A stretch of DNA of 64,000 bases, from NCBI GenBank assembly GCA_001725945.1, contig LRMT01000096.1, positions 42,309-106,308 on the forward strand. The letters run 5' to 3'. Shown piece by piece: positions 1 to 9,409 of the stretch (position 1 is its first letter; every line of letters begins with the position of its first letter). The stretch is from Cupriavidus sp. UYMMa02A (GTDB lineage: Bacteria; Pseudomonadota; Gammaproteobacteria; Burkholderiales; Burkholderiaceae). The notes below the pieces were generated by a model. That model was given only the letters and a program-made list of their open reading frames with translations, had not been told where the DNA came from and searched no databases. The position numbers and the translations under genes were made by a program.

Positions 1-2
1 TG

Positions 3-434
3 GCCGAGATCGTGATCCATTTCCGCGATGTGCCGCATGCCATCTTTCCGCGCCCGCTGACGCTGTCGCCGCAGAACCGGCTCGTGATCCAGCTCCAGCC
101 CGAGGAGAGCATCCGACTGTACTTCCTGGTCAAGCAGCCCGGCGACACGCTGGAACTGACGCCGACCTCGCTCGATCTCGATTTCGCCAACTCGTTCAAG
201 GTGCGCCGCGCCGGCGCCTACGAACGCCTGCTGCTCGACGTGATCCGCGGCCGGCTGGGCCTGTTCGTGCGGCGTGACGAGCAGGTGCAGGCCTGGCGCT
301 GGGTCGAGCCGATCCTCGATACCTGGCACGAGAGCAACGTGCCGCCTAAGCCGTATACGGCCGGCACCTGGGGCCCCGCGGCTTCGTCGGCGCTGATGTC
401 GCGCGATGATGCGCTGTGGCATGAGGAAGCCTGA
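3..434 (+). CDS. zwf: Glucose-6-phosphate 1-dehydrogenase, C-terminal part
   Basis: The gene is cut by the window edge; the open frame already runs at base 3, so no start is visible. The 143 visible residues match the C-terminal domain of Zwf: PTSLDLDF, then YERLLLDVIRGR and the W-rich end (VQAWRWVEPIL). The enzyme oxidises glucose-6-phosphate to 6-phosphogluconolactone, the first step of the pentose-phosphate and Entner-Doudoroff routes. pgl follows 29 bp downstream and then glk, so glucose phosphorylation, oxidation and lactone hydrolysis are encoded together. The visible part is uninterrupted. Confidence 0.93.
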   Translation, partial: AEIVIHFRDVPHAIFPRPLTLSPQNRLVIQLQPEESIRLYFLVKQPGDTLELTPTSLDLDFANSFKVRRAGAYERLLLDVIRGRLGLFVRRDEQVQAWRWVEPILDTWHESNVPPKPYTAGTWGPAASSALMSRDDALWHEEA

Positions 435-463
435 ACCCTGAACCCTGACACGGAGACTGCGCC

Positions 464-1144
<681 letters not shown>

Positions 1145-1152
1145 GCCATGCC

Positions 1153-2167
1153 ATGACTGCTTCGGCCTCCACTGACACTTCCTATCCACGCCTGCTTGCC
1201 GATGTGGGCGGCACCAACGTGCGCTTCGCGCTGGAAACCGCGCCAATGCAGATTGGCACGGTGACCGCGCTGAAGGTGGCCGACCATTCGTCGCTCGAAG
1301 CGGCCATGCGCCACTACCTCGATGGCTTGCGCGCGGCCGGCACCGTGTTGCCGCACCATGCGGCGATCGGTCTCGCCAACCCCGTCACGGCGACCATGTT
1401 CGGCTCACCAACCATGACTGGGCCTTCTCGGTGGAAGCCACGCGGCAGGCGCTGGGGCTGCAGACGCTGTTAGCCATCAACGATTTCACGTCGCTGGCGC
1501 TGAGCCTGCCCTATCTTGGCGCGAACGATCTGGTGCAGGTGCGGCCCGGTGAAGCCGTGGCCACCGCGCCGCGTGCGCTGGTGGGGCCGGGCACCGGACT
1601 GGGCGTGTCGGGGCTGGTGCCGTCGCCGGCCGGTGTCGCCGTGGCGCTGGCAGGCGAGGGCGGCCATATCGAACTGATGCCCTCGACTGACGACGAATGG
1701 ATCGCCTGGCGCGCCGCGCATGCGAGCCTCGGACGCGTGTCGGCGGAGCGGCTGCTGTCGGGCATTGGCCTGTCGCATATCCATGCCGCGCTGTGCGCAG
1801 AAACGGGTACGCCCTTGGACACGCCGCTGGCGCCGGAGCAGGTGACGACGGGCGCCTTCGAGCGCACGATCCGCTCTGCGAGCGCACCATGGCGGTGTTC
1901 TTTGGCCTGCTCGGCTCCGTGGCCGCTGACGTGGCGCTGGTGCTGGGCGCGCGTGGCGGCGTCTATCTTGGCGGCGGCATCCTGCCGCGCTTCGTGCCGG
2001 CGCTGCAGGCGTCGACATTCAACGCGCGCTTCGTGGCCAAGGGCCGCCTGCAGGCCTACCTCGACAGGCTGCCGGTGTATGTGATCACCGCCAGCTACCC
2101 CGCGCTGCCGGGCCTTGCGCGCGCGCTGGCCGACGCGCTCAGCCACGGCCGCCCACCTATCGGATAA
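1153..2167 (+). CDS. glk: Glucokinase, two frameshifts
   Basis: ATP-dependent phosphorylation of glucose, feeding Zwf and Pgl encoded just upstream. Conserved pieces lie in three frames: LLADVGGTNVRFAL (ATP site, N-terminus), then INDFTSLALSLPYL with GPGTGLG and GEGGHIELMP, then AVFFGLLGSVAADVAL with GGVYLGGGI. Indels are inferred near 1387 (a C lost before GGCGACCAT) and near 1875. About 338 residues, a normal stand-alone Glk with no fused RpiR domain. A GTG at 1141 in the same frame is an alternative start. A copy of the window's 17-bp repeat (1796-1812) sits in frame here, encoding AETGTP. Confidence 0.88.
1796..1812 (+). repeat. 17-bp interspersed repeat, copy inside glk
   Basis: CGCAGAAACGGGTACGC, identical to copies at 4373-4389 and 4417-4433 and to the reverse complement at 17325-17341; one mismatch to 4531-4547. 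This copy is within the glk coding sequence. Confidence 0.75.
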
Positions 2168-2170
2168 GAC

Positions 2171-2876
2171 ATGCGCGTGCTGCTGGTGGAAGACGATGCC
2201 ATGATCGGCGACAGCGTGAAGCTCGCGTTGCGCCAGGAAGGGTTTGCCGTGGACTGGGTTCAGGATGGCGAGGCCGGCCTTGCCGCCGCCACGCCGACAG
2301 GCGGCTCGGGGGGGGGACGATGGGGCGTGCTATGACGTGATCCTGCTCGACCTCGGCTTGCCGCGCCGTTCGGGGCTCGACGTGCTGCGTGCCTTGCGCG
2401 CGCGTGGCGTATCCACGCCGGTGCTGATCGTGACCGCGCGCGATGCAATCTCGGACCGCGTGGCGGGCCTCAACGCGGGTGCGGACGATTACCTGGTCAA
2501 GCCGTTCGACCTGCAGGAGCTCGCCGCGCGCATGCACGCGCTGGCGCGCCGCGCCGAAGGGCGGGCCGAGCCGGTCCTCAGCTACGGCGCCATTTCGCTG
2601 AACCCGGCCACGCGCGAGGTCACGCTCAACGGCGAACCGGTGCGCCTGTCCGCGCGCGAGTTCTCGCTGCTGTCGGCGCTGATGGCGCGCCCGGGCAAGG
2701 TCTGGTCGGTCGCGCAGTTGCAGGAGCGGCTGTATAGCTGGGATGACGAAGTCGGCAGCAATACGGTCGAGGTCTACATTCACGCGCTGCGCAAGAAGTT
2801 CGGCGCAGCGCTGATCCGCAATATCCGTGGCGTGGGCTATGTCGTGCCGCGTCTCGAAGAGGAGTCAGGCAACTGA
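2171..2876 (+). CDS. OmpR/TctD-type response regulator, frameshift at a G9 tract
   Basis: Two-component response regulator. The receiver domain begins MRVLLVEDDAMIGDSV at the ATG 4 bp after glk, continues with the phospho-acceptor segment VILLDLGLPRRSG and the K of DDYLVKPFD, and ends with a winged-helix DNA-binding domain (LSAREFSLLSALM, then VEVYIHALRKK). The receiver changes frame at a run of nine Gs (2308-2316); eight Gs would restore one 235-residue protein. Its stop overlaps the sensor ATG by one base. It belongs to the TctD/QseB branch, often used for tricarboxylate uptake or membrane-stress control; the actual target is unknown. Confidence 0.87.
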
Positions 2877-4209
2877 TGCGATCCATCCAGCGAACCCTGC
2901 TGTGGTGGCTGGCCGCCGGCCTGCTCGCCGGCATTGCCATGGCAACCGTGCTGATCTACGGCCAGGCCCGCCAGGAAGCCAACGCCCTGTTCGACTACCA
3001 GATGAAGCAGGTCGCGGCGGCGCTGCCGAGCCAGTTCGCCGACCCGGTGGTGCCGCCGTTTATCGTGGAGGGCGGCGCCGGCGCCGACCTGCTGCACGCA
3101 GACGAGGACGTGGTCATCCATATCTGGGACGCTCCGGCCGCAGCCTATACCTGTCGCATGCACATCCGGCGCTGCCGGCACGCGCCGAACTGGGCTTTTC
3201 GAACGTCACCACCGGCGAAGGCGAATGGCGGCTCTACAGCATGCAGCTCGGGCCCGCGGTGGTGCAGATCGCGCAGCCCATGAGCGCGCGGCGCACGCTC
3301 GCGGCGCGCATGGCGCTGCGTACGGTGGCACCGTTGTTCCTGCTGCTGCCGCTGCTGGGCTGGCTGGTGTGGATGGCGGTGGGACGCGGCCTGCGACCCC
3401 TGCGCGAGATCGCCACGGAAGTGCGCGCGCGCGACGCCAGCGCGCTGACGCCGCTGGCCATGCGCGCGATGCCCGACGAGATCGCGCCGCTCAGCGATGC
3501 GCTGAACCAGCTTCTGGAACGGCTGTCGCATGCGATTGACACCCAGCGCGCGTTCGTGGCCGATGCCGCTCACGCGCTGCGCACCCCGCTGGCGGCGTTG
3601 CAGTTGCAGGCGCAGCTTGTCGAACGCGCCGAGGATCCGCAAGCGCGGCGACAGGCGGTCGGCAAGCTGCGTCAGGGCCTCGAGCGCCTGACCCATCTGG
3701 TGGCGCAGCTCTTGACGCTGGCACGCCAGGAGCCCGGCGCCGTGACGCTGCCGCAGGAGCCGGTCGACATGCACGAGCTTGCCGCTGGTGTAGTGGCCGA
3801 GATGGCGCAAGCCGCGCTGGATCGCGAAATCGACCTCGGACTCGATGCCGACAGCGTCCCGGTGTCGCGCATCCACGGCGATGCCGATGCGTTGCGCATC
3901 CTGCTGACCAACCTGATCGACAACGCGCTCGCCTACATTCCGCGCGGCAGCCGCGTCGACGTGCTGCTCAGGCAAGCCGCGGGCGGCCGCGAAGTGGAGC
4001 TCGTCGTCAGCGACAACGGGCCCGGCATTCCCGCCGACGAGCGCGGGCGCGTGTTCGATCGTTTCTACCGGCTGCCGGACGCTCCGACCGGCGGCAGCGG
4101 GCTGGGGCTGGCCATCGTGGCCGAGATCGCGCAGTCGCACGGCGCACGCCTGGCGCTCGAAGACGCGGCCCCGGGGCTGCGCGTGCGCGTGACGTTTCCC
4201 GCCGCTTGA
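2876..4209 (+). CDS. TctE-type sensor histidine kinase, one frameshift
   Basis: Inner-membrane sensor of the two-component pair. Order: N-terminal membrane helix (LWWLAAGLLAGIAMA), a periplasmic segment of about 130 residues, a second helix (APLFLLLPLLGWLVWMAV), a HAMP-like linker, the H-box FVADAAHALRTPLA, the N-box LTNLIDNALAY, then DNGPGIP and GGSGLGLAIV. The residue after the phospho-His is Ala rather than the common Glu, as in several TctE/QseC relatives. A lost base near 3135, within the periplasmic region, breaks the frame. About 445 residues. It would phosphorylate the regulator encoded immediately upstream. Confidence 0.87.
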
Positions 4210-4221
4210 GCGGCACGCCGG

Positions 4222-4372
4222 TCAGACCGGCGTCAGCAGCGGTTCCCCCGGCAAAGTGGCGGCGGCTGTTCTCGAGGAACTGGTCCACTGACGCCTGAAT
4301 CGCCTCGGGCGACCAGCCGGCGACGTGCGGCGCCAGCACGTCGTCCGGGCAGCCCAGCAGCACCGTGGGCGG
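4222..4372 (-). pseudogene. C-terminal remnant of a D-2-hydroxyacid dehydrogenase
   Basis: About 50 residues are recognisable on the minus strand: the family end LAPHVAGWSPEAIQASVDQF followed by RRHFAG and, after one extra G near 4240, EPLLTPV and a stop at 4222. Helices like this close NAD-binding 2-hydroxyacid dehydrogenases (glyoxylate/hydroxypyruvate reductase type). Nothing upstream encodes the catalytic or NAD-binding parts: similarity stops exactly where a 17-bp repeat begins (4373). This is therefore a deletion remnant, not just a frameshifted gene. Confidence 0.65.
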
Positions 4373-4389
4373 CGCAGAAACGGGTACGC
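4373..4389 (+). repeat. 17-bp interspersed repeat, cluster copy 1
   Basis: CGCAGAAACGGGTACGC, followed by T as in most copies. It directly abuts the truncated dehydrogenase remnant. A degenerate half copy (CGCAGAAGCAGGT) lies at 4401-4413. Confidence 0.75.
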
Positions 4390-4416
4390 TCGGGCGAGTA
4401 CGCAGAAGCAGGTCCG

Positions 4417-4433
4417 CGCAGAAACGGGTACGC
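4417..4433 (+). repeat. 17-bp interspersed repeat, cluster copy 2
   Basis: Exact copy of the 17-mer, 44 bp from the previous copy. The bases between copies 1 and 2 show no gene. Confidence 0.75.
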
Positions 4434-4530
4434 TTGCTTGACCGTGCGGCAGCGTCGAGCGGTGTTTTCAGTGCCTGAGAGCCCGGATGAACCGCGAATC
4501 CAAGGCGCCGGAAGGGCACTCCGACGGGCA

Positions 4531-4547
4531 CGCAGACACGGGTACGC
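4531..4547 (+). repeat. 17-bp interspersed repeat, cluster copy 3 (one mismatch)
   Basis: CGCAGACACGGGTACGC, with A to C at position 7. It lies in the 5' region of yccF, 51 bp before its ATG. The sequence 4434-4530 between copies 2 and 3 holds no gene that I can recognise. Confidence 0.65.
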
Positions 4548-4597
4548 TTTCGCTGCGCGTATCATCGGGCTCTCCTTTACTTCTCCGGAATCCCTGC

Positions 4598-5052
4598 ATG
4601 CGTGCGATCGGCAATTTCCTCTGGTTTGTGCTTGGCGGTGTCTTCATGGGCCTGGCGTGGTGGCTCGCCGGGCTGCTGGCCTTCTGCTCGATCGTCGGTA
4701 TTCCGTGGGGCAAGGCCTGCTTTGTGATCGGCAGCTTCACGTTCTTCCCGTTCGGCAAGCAGGCGATCAGCCGGCGCGAACTGAACCAGCGCGACGACAT
4801 CGGCACCGGCGTGCTCGGCATCGTCGGCAATGTGCTGTGGTTTATCTTTGCCGGCGTCTGGCTCGCGATTGGCCACGTGATGTCGGCCATCGCCTGCTTC
4901 GTGACCATCATCGGCATTCCGTTCGCCATCCAGCACCTGAAGCTTGCCGGCATTGCGCTGGCGCCCATCGGGCAGACCGTGGTCAGCAATGAGATGGCCG
5001 AGGCCGCGCGGCGCGAAACGGGCCGCGCGCAGGTGGATGCTTGCGCCGTTAA
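4598..5052 (+). CDS. yccF: YccF-family inner-membrane protein
   Basis: About 151 residues, the family length. Two halves each carry a YccF-type repeat: GNFLWFVLGGVFMGLAWWLAG then GIPWGKACFVIGSFTFFPFG, and GNVLWFIFAGVWLAIGHVMS then GIPFAIQHLKLAGIALAPIG, giving about four membrane helices. The function of YccF is not established. As written, the frame runs on to 5179 across the next gene. One lost G near 5040 would give the expected end VDALRR and a TAA at 5050-5052, which shares its bases with the stop of the convergent marR gene. Confidence 0.85.
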
Positions 5053-5506
5053 CTGTCGCCGGATTGGTCGTCGCGCGTGGCGTGGGCGACCAATCGATCG
5101 AGCAGACTTCCCAGCAACGCTTGTTCGTCCTCGCTCAGGCAGCCGAAGATCTCTTCATTGCGCCTGGCGATCATCGTGATGGCCTGCCGGTACAGCGGCT
5201 TGCCTCCCGCGTCAGTTCCAGAACCACGCCGCGCCCATCGGCCTCGCTTGCCGACTTGCTGACCAGTCCGCGGTCGACGAGCGCCTGTGCCGAGCGGCTG
5301 GCCTGGCCCTTGGTCAGGTTGGCCTTCTGCGCCAGCACGTTGACCGACAGCGGCGCGAAGGCGCCGATGGCGGCCAGGCAGCGGCCTTCACTGAGCGGCA
5401 GGCCGCACTGCTCAAGGTACGCATAGGCGCTGTCCTTGTCGCTGAGCTTGTTGACCTGGTGCAGGCGGTAGGTCAGGAACTGGTCCAGGCGGGGCAGGGC
5501 TTTCAT
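5049..5506 (-). CDS. MarR-family transcriptional regulator, one frameshift
   Basis: A 152-residue winged-helix regulator. Recognition region: LSVNVLAQKANLTKGQASRSAQALVDRGLV, followed by the wing ending GVVLELT. A base is missing near 5205; restoring it gives YRQAITMIARRNEEIF and a C-terminal dimerisation helix ending QSGDS at 5049. It is the last gene of a minus-strand operon after the FAD monooxygenase and DUF2783 genes (26 bp gap). It probably controls that operon, perhaps through the paired sites at 7395-7441, in response to an aromatic substrate; this is inference. Confidence 0.85.
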
Positions 5507-5532
5507 GTCGGATCCGTTCGGGGAAGCCGAAC

Positions 5533-5705
5533 TTACACCCGTGCCTGCGCCGTTTCGATCAGGGCGAGCACGGGGGCCAGCGCGTCCTGCCGGCCCATCA
5601 GCCCAGGCAGACCATGGCGAGCAGCAGCGGCGCCTTGTCCTGGCCGACTCCGGCCATGGCCTCGCATAGGCGGGTGTAGGCGAAATCGAGTTCTTCAGCT
5701 TGCAT
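5533..5705 (-). CDS. DUF2783-type small protein
   Basis: About 57 residues, starting MQAEELDFAYTRLCEAMAGV and, after a lost base near 5600, ending LALIETAQARV. Small proteins of this type are usually encoded directly after flavoprotein aromatic monooxygenases; no activity is known. Here its ATG overlaps the end of the monooxygenase (ATGCAAGCTGA), implying coupled translation and perhaps a stable complex. The name rests on the helical segment and the genomic position. Confidence 0.7.
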
Positions 5706-7377
5706 GGCCGGCTCCGGCAGGGGGGGGTTGCAGGAAGGGGGCGAGGACGTGCGCACCTGTTCCGGCCGCGGCGCGCGCCACCGCGCCAGGACATAGCCGT
5801 CCGGACGGATCACATACAACGTGCCCGCCTGCGCGCCATAGCGCTGGTACGCCTGGCCATCGGCATCGGCGAGCGTTCCGTCGGGCGTGGTATTGCCGGG
5901 AGGAACGATCGCGCAAAGCTGCACGCTGCCCGCATGCGTTTGGGCAAACGCCGAGATCTCGGCCGGCACGGTGGCGCGTTCGCCGAACCAAAGCAGCGTG
6001 AAGACCTGGCCGAAGCTCGCCGTGAGATGTCCGCCGTTCACGCGCGCTTCCGGCGCGGGCAGGCCGGGTGCCGCGCCAGGCACGCGCTGCCGAAGTCCGA
6101 CGGACCGTTCAGCGCCGAATCCGTATACGCGATCGGCGCCGACTGGCGCGGATTGATCAGCGAGCGTACCGCGGGCTCATCGAGTGCCAGGCGCAGCGTG
6201 GCCTCGCGCATCAGGTTGAAGGCGAAGTTGGGCGGCGCCATGAACTCCGTGCTCTTGGCGCCGTAGTCGATGTTCTGCCGCGTGGCATGCACGCGTTCGG
6301 TCGAATACGAATCGAGCAGGCCGGCATCGGCGTGGCCCTTGATCACCCAGGCCAGCTTCCACGCCAGGTTGCCGGCATCATCGAGTCCGGAGTTGAGCCC
6401 GCGCACGCCGAAGATCGGCACCAGGTGCGCGGCATCGCCGGCGAACAGCACGCGTCCGTGCCGGTACGCATCGAGCGTCAGGCACTTGGCGTTGTAGATC
6501 GAGATCCACAGCGGCTCCCACGGCGCGGTCTCGCCGATCATGTCGAGGTGGCTCTGCACGCGTGGCAGCACGTTCTCGGGCTGGACCGCTTCGGCCGGAT
6601 CCTCGTCGTCGCGGATCTGATAGTCGATGCGCCAGACGTCGTCGGGCTGGCGGTGCATCAGGATGGTCGAGCCCGGATTGGAAGGCGGATCGAACCAGGC
6701 CAGCCGTTCCACGTCGCGCTGTGTCTTCTGCACGATATCGACGATCACATAGCGGCCATCGTACTGCGTGCCTTCCATGCGCAGGCCGAGCTGCTCGCGC
6801 ACGGTGCTGCGGCCGCCGTCGCAGGCGACCAGCCACTGGGCGCGGACCTCATGTGTGCCATCCGCGCTTTCGATGTTCACGCTGACACCGTCGGCGTCGT
6901 GGCGCACGGTCGATACGCGGCGGCGAAGCGCACATCGGCAAGCTGCCCGCACGCGAGTGCCGCCTCATGCGCGAACGCCTCCAGGTAGTACTGCTGGATG
7001 TTGACCATCGGCGCGAAGCGCTCGCCGGGCTCGCTCGGCATGCGGAAATGCAGCACTTCGGCATCGCGGTAGTAGCTGCGGCCGCCGACCCAGGGTAGGC
7101 CTTTGTCGACGGTGGCCTGGTCGGCCCCCACCCAGCCCAGGATCTCCAGCGAGCGGCGCGACATGCAGATCGCGCGGCTGCCCGCGCAGTAGCCGTCGTC
7201 GGCCTCCACCACGAGCGAGGCGATGCCTTGCCGGGCGAGCAGCGCGCTCAGGGCGAGACCTACCGGGCCGCCGCCGGCGATCAGGACGGGAACGGAGGAC
7301 GGCCACAGACGCGGCGTGACGGCGGGCGGAGCTGGCAATGCTGCGCTGGTTGGGACGGGGGCGGAAAGGTCTGGCAT
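5695..7377 (-). CDS. FAD-dependent aromatic monooxygenase (class A, MhpA-like), frameshifted
   Basis: Flavoprotein monooxygenase of the p-hydroxybenzoate hydroxylase fold, about 560 residues, expected to hydroxylate a phenolic ring using NAD(P)H and O2. Seen in order: FAD dinucleotide-binding VLIAGGGPVGLALSALLARQG near residue 30, the DG motif CDGGRSTVREQLG, the second FAD motif RVLFAGDAAHLVPIFGVRGLN, and a thioredoxin-like C-terminal domain (GTLYVIRPDGYVLARW) typical of 3-(3-hydroxyphenyl)propionate hydroxylase relatives. Frame breaks lie near 6920, 6080 and 5745. The ATG at 7377 gives MPDLSAP. The exact substrate cannot be told from sequence. Confidence 0.85.
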
Positions 7378-7394
7378 GGACAACCTGTGCAATG

Positions 7395-7441
7395 TAGTTG
7401 TGTGCGAAACTATATCGACATAATAGTTGCGCACGAAACCA
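7395..7441. promoter_or_regulatory. Paired MarR-type operator candidates between divergent genes
   Basis: Two near-identical 18-bp elements, TAGTTGTGTGCGAAACTA (7395-7412) and TAGTTGCGCACGAAACCA (7424-7441), spaced 29 bp. Each has dyad character (GTT...AAC). They sit just upstream of the monooxygenase start (7377, minus) and 75-120 bp before the OPT transporter start (7516, plus), so one regulator, likely the MarR encoded in the operon, could control both. Confidence 0.55.
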
Positions 7442-7515
7442 GTGTAAACCCCGGCGGAGCGCACTCTCGACTATGCTTTGCAGGAAGCACTTCTCAGGCA
7501 CCTTGCCCGTTCCTT

Positions 7516-9299
7516 ATGCCGTCCGTTCCGTCGGAAGCCGCTCCGCGCCGGCTGCACTGGCTGCCCGCGCCGGGGAGCTGGCAATACCACTTGCTGCTCG
7601 GCGCGGCCGGCATGCTGGTGCTCGGCCCGCTGGGCGGGATTGCCGCGGCGTACATGAATTTCTCGCTCGGCTTCTTCGTGGGCGGGCAGGTGCTGGCAGG
7701 CATCCTGGGCTCGGTGGTGACCTGCGGCTATGGTGCGCCGGGGCGGCACGGCGCCAACTACATCCAGACCGCGGCGGCGTCGGTCGCCGGCATGGGCGGC
7801 ATGGCGGTGGTGATCCAGGCGATGAGCTGGCTCGGCCTGGCGCAGCCGCCGTTGTGGCAGCTGGTGGGGTACATGCTGTGCATCGGCATGTATGGCGTCG
7901 GCGTCGGCATGCTGTATACGCCGCTGCTGGTCGACCGCATGCAACTCACCTTTCCGTCGGGGCTGGCGGTGGCCAATATCCTGCGCGCGCTGACCGACCC
8001 GTTGCTGCTGCGGCGCTCGGTGTCGCGGCTGGCCGGCGGCATGGCGGCTGGCATGGCCAGCGGCCTCTGGCTCGCCAGGCTGGCGCCGCTAGCGGCGCTC
8101 GATGTGTCCGCGTCGACCTTCGGGGCCGGAATGATCGTCGGTGCGCGCATCGGCATGGCGGCGCTGACCGGAGGCCTGGCGGGATGGGCCATGACGCCCT
8201 ACTTCGTCTCGATCGGCTGGCTCGCGCCCGGCGAGCCGTTCCGCAAGATCACCTTCCTGATCGCGCTGGGCATGATCATGGGCGCGGCCGTGGTGGATGT
8301 CTCGCTGCTGCTGGCGCGCGCGTGGCGACAGTGGCGAGATCGCGCCGCGCCAGAGACGGCACGTGCCAGCGGGCCGGGCATGCGCTGGGTCGCGGCATGG
8401 GTGGTGCTGTGGGGCGCGGCCGTGGTGGCGGCCGGCGTGGCGTGGTTCGGCCAGCCGGTCGGCTACCAGCTCATGGCGGTGCTCCTGGTGCTGGTATTCG
8501 CGCTCGTCAATGGCATTTCGGTGGGCATGGTCGACCAGAATCCGATCTCGTCGGCGTTCGTGCTGTGCGTGATCCTGATGGCGGCGGCAGGGCTTCGTGC
8601 GCCGCATGTCGGCCTGATCGCTGCGACGGTGCTGCTGGTTTCCACCGCCGAGGCCTGCGACATGCAGCAGGACCGCTCGACCGGCTGGCGCTTGGCAGCA
8701 GCCGCATGGCGCAGTTCGGCTACCAGGTCGCGGGGATCATCGTCGGCGCGCTGCTCGCGGTGGCGCTCGCGCGGCTGTTCATGCAGGCGTATCCGGTGCT
8801 CGCGCTGGACCAGACCACCCTCACGGCGGACCAGCAGCCAGCGCGCTGGACTTCGGCGATGACCTACAAGATCGTCGGCGTGCTGCGCGGACTGGCCGAG
8901 GCGCGCGGCTACCAGCATCTTGCCGTCATGATCGGGGTCGCGATGGGTCTGGTCACGGAAGTGCTGCGCAAGGCGCTGCGCGCACACGCGGGATACCTGC
9001 GTTTCGCACAGTCGGGCCGAGCGGGCAAGACCGTCGATTTCGCGGTGGACGCCGTTCTGCTGCCTTCGCCGTATGCCTCGTCCTTCGGCGGCTTCGTCAA
9101 TCTGCCCGCTGCGGCGTGGATGGCGGCGGGTGGCGTGGCAGCCAGCCTGACCGAGGGATTCGGCGCGCGTCGCCCGACCCGTTCCATGCCGGAAGATATG
9201 AGCACCACGTCCCTGATTGGCGGCGGGATGATCGCCGGCGATGCGCTGGCGGCACTCGCCATCGGTATGGCAGGACTGTTGGCCGTCTCTCGCGGCTGA
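7516..9299 (+). CDS. OPT-family oligopeptide/metal-chelate transporter, one frameshift
   Basis: A polytopic inner-membrane protein of about 594 residues with 12 or more hydrophobic helices. OPT features include LGGIAAAYMNFSLGFFVGGQ near the N-terminus, PSGLAVANILRAL, and the C-terminal GWRLGSSRMAQFGYQVAGII with SSFGGFVNLPAA. OPT carriers import peptides or metal chelates; the substrate here is unknown. A base change near 8693 (TGGCGCTTGGCAGC) splits the frame between CDMQQDRSTG and MAQFGYQ. It is divergent from the MarR/FAD-monooxygenase operon, with shared operator-like repeats between. Confidence 0.85.
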
Positions 9300-9300
9300 G

Positions 9301-9349
9301 TGTCAAATTTTATTGACGCTTCTGTCCAATATTGGATGGATTGTCAAAT
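9301..9349. promoter_or_regulatory. Palindrome and direct repeats before the acyl-CoA dehydrogenase gene
   Basis: An AT-rich island in GC-rich DNA. It holds TGTCAAAT at 9301-9308 and again at 9342-9349, flanking a perfect 12-bp palindrome TCCAATATTGGA (9325-9336). It lies 61 bp before the ATG of the acyl-CoA dehydrogenase gene and just after the OPT stop, as expected for an operator/promoter. No matching local regulator is identified. Confidence 0.5.
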
Positions 9350-9409
9350 CAGGTAGCGCGCGTACCATTGGCGCCCATACTGTCGAACTGGCTTGACCGG
9401 AGAACCACC

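Noticed and set aside
1153..2167. glk as a true pseudogene
   Set aside because: Both breaks are fixed by one base each, all motifs are intact, and dozens of other genes show the same error type.
4373..4547. CRISPR array from the three clustered 17-bp repeats
   Set aside because: Repeats are too short, spacings (44 and 114 bp) unequal, copies occur inside genes elsewhere, and no cas genes are present.
5053..5179. C-terminal 40 or so residues of yccF as a real extension
   Set aside because: Antisense to conserved marR codons, and one missing G explains a normal yccF stop at 5050-5052.
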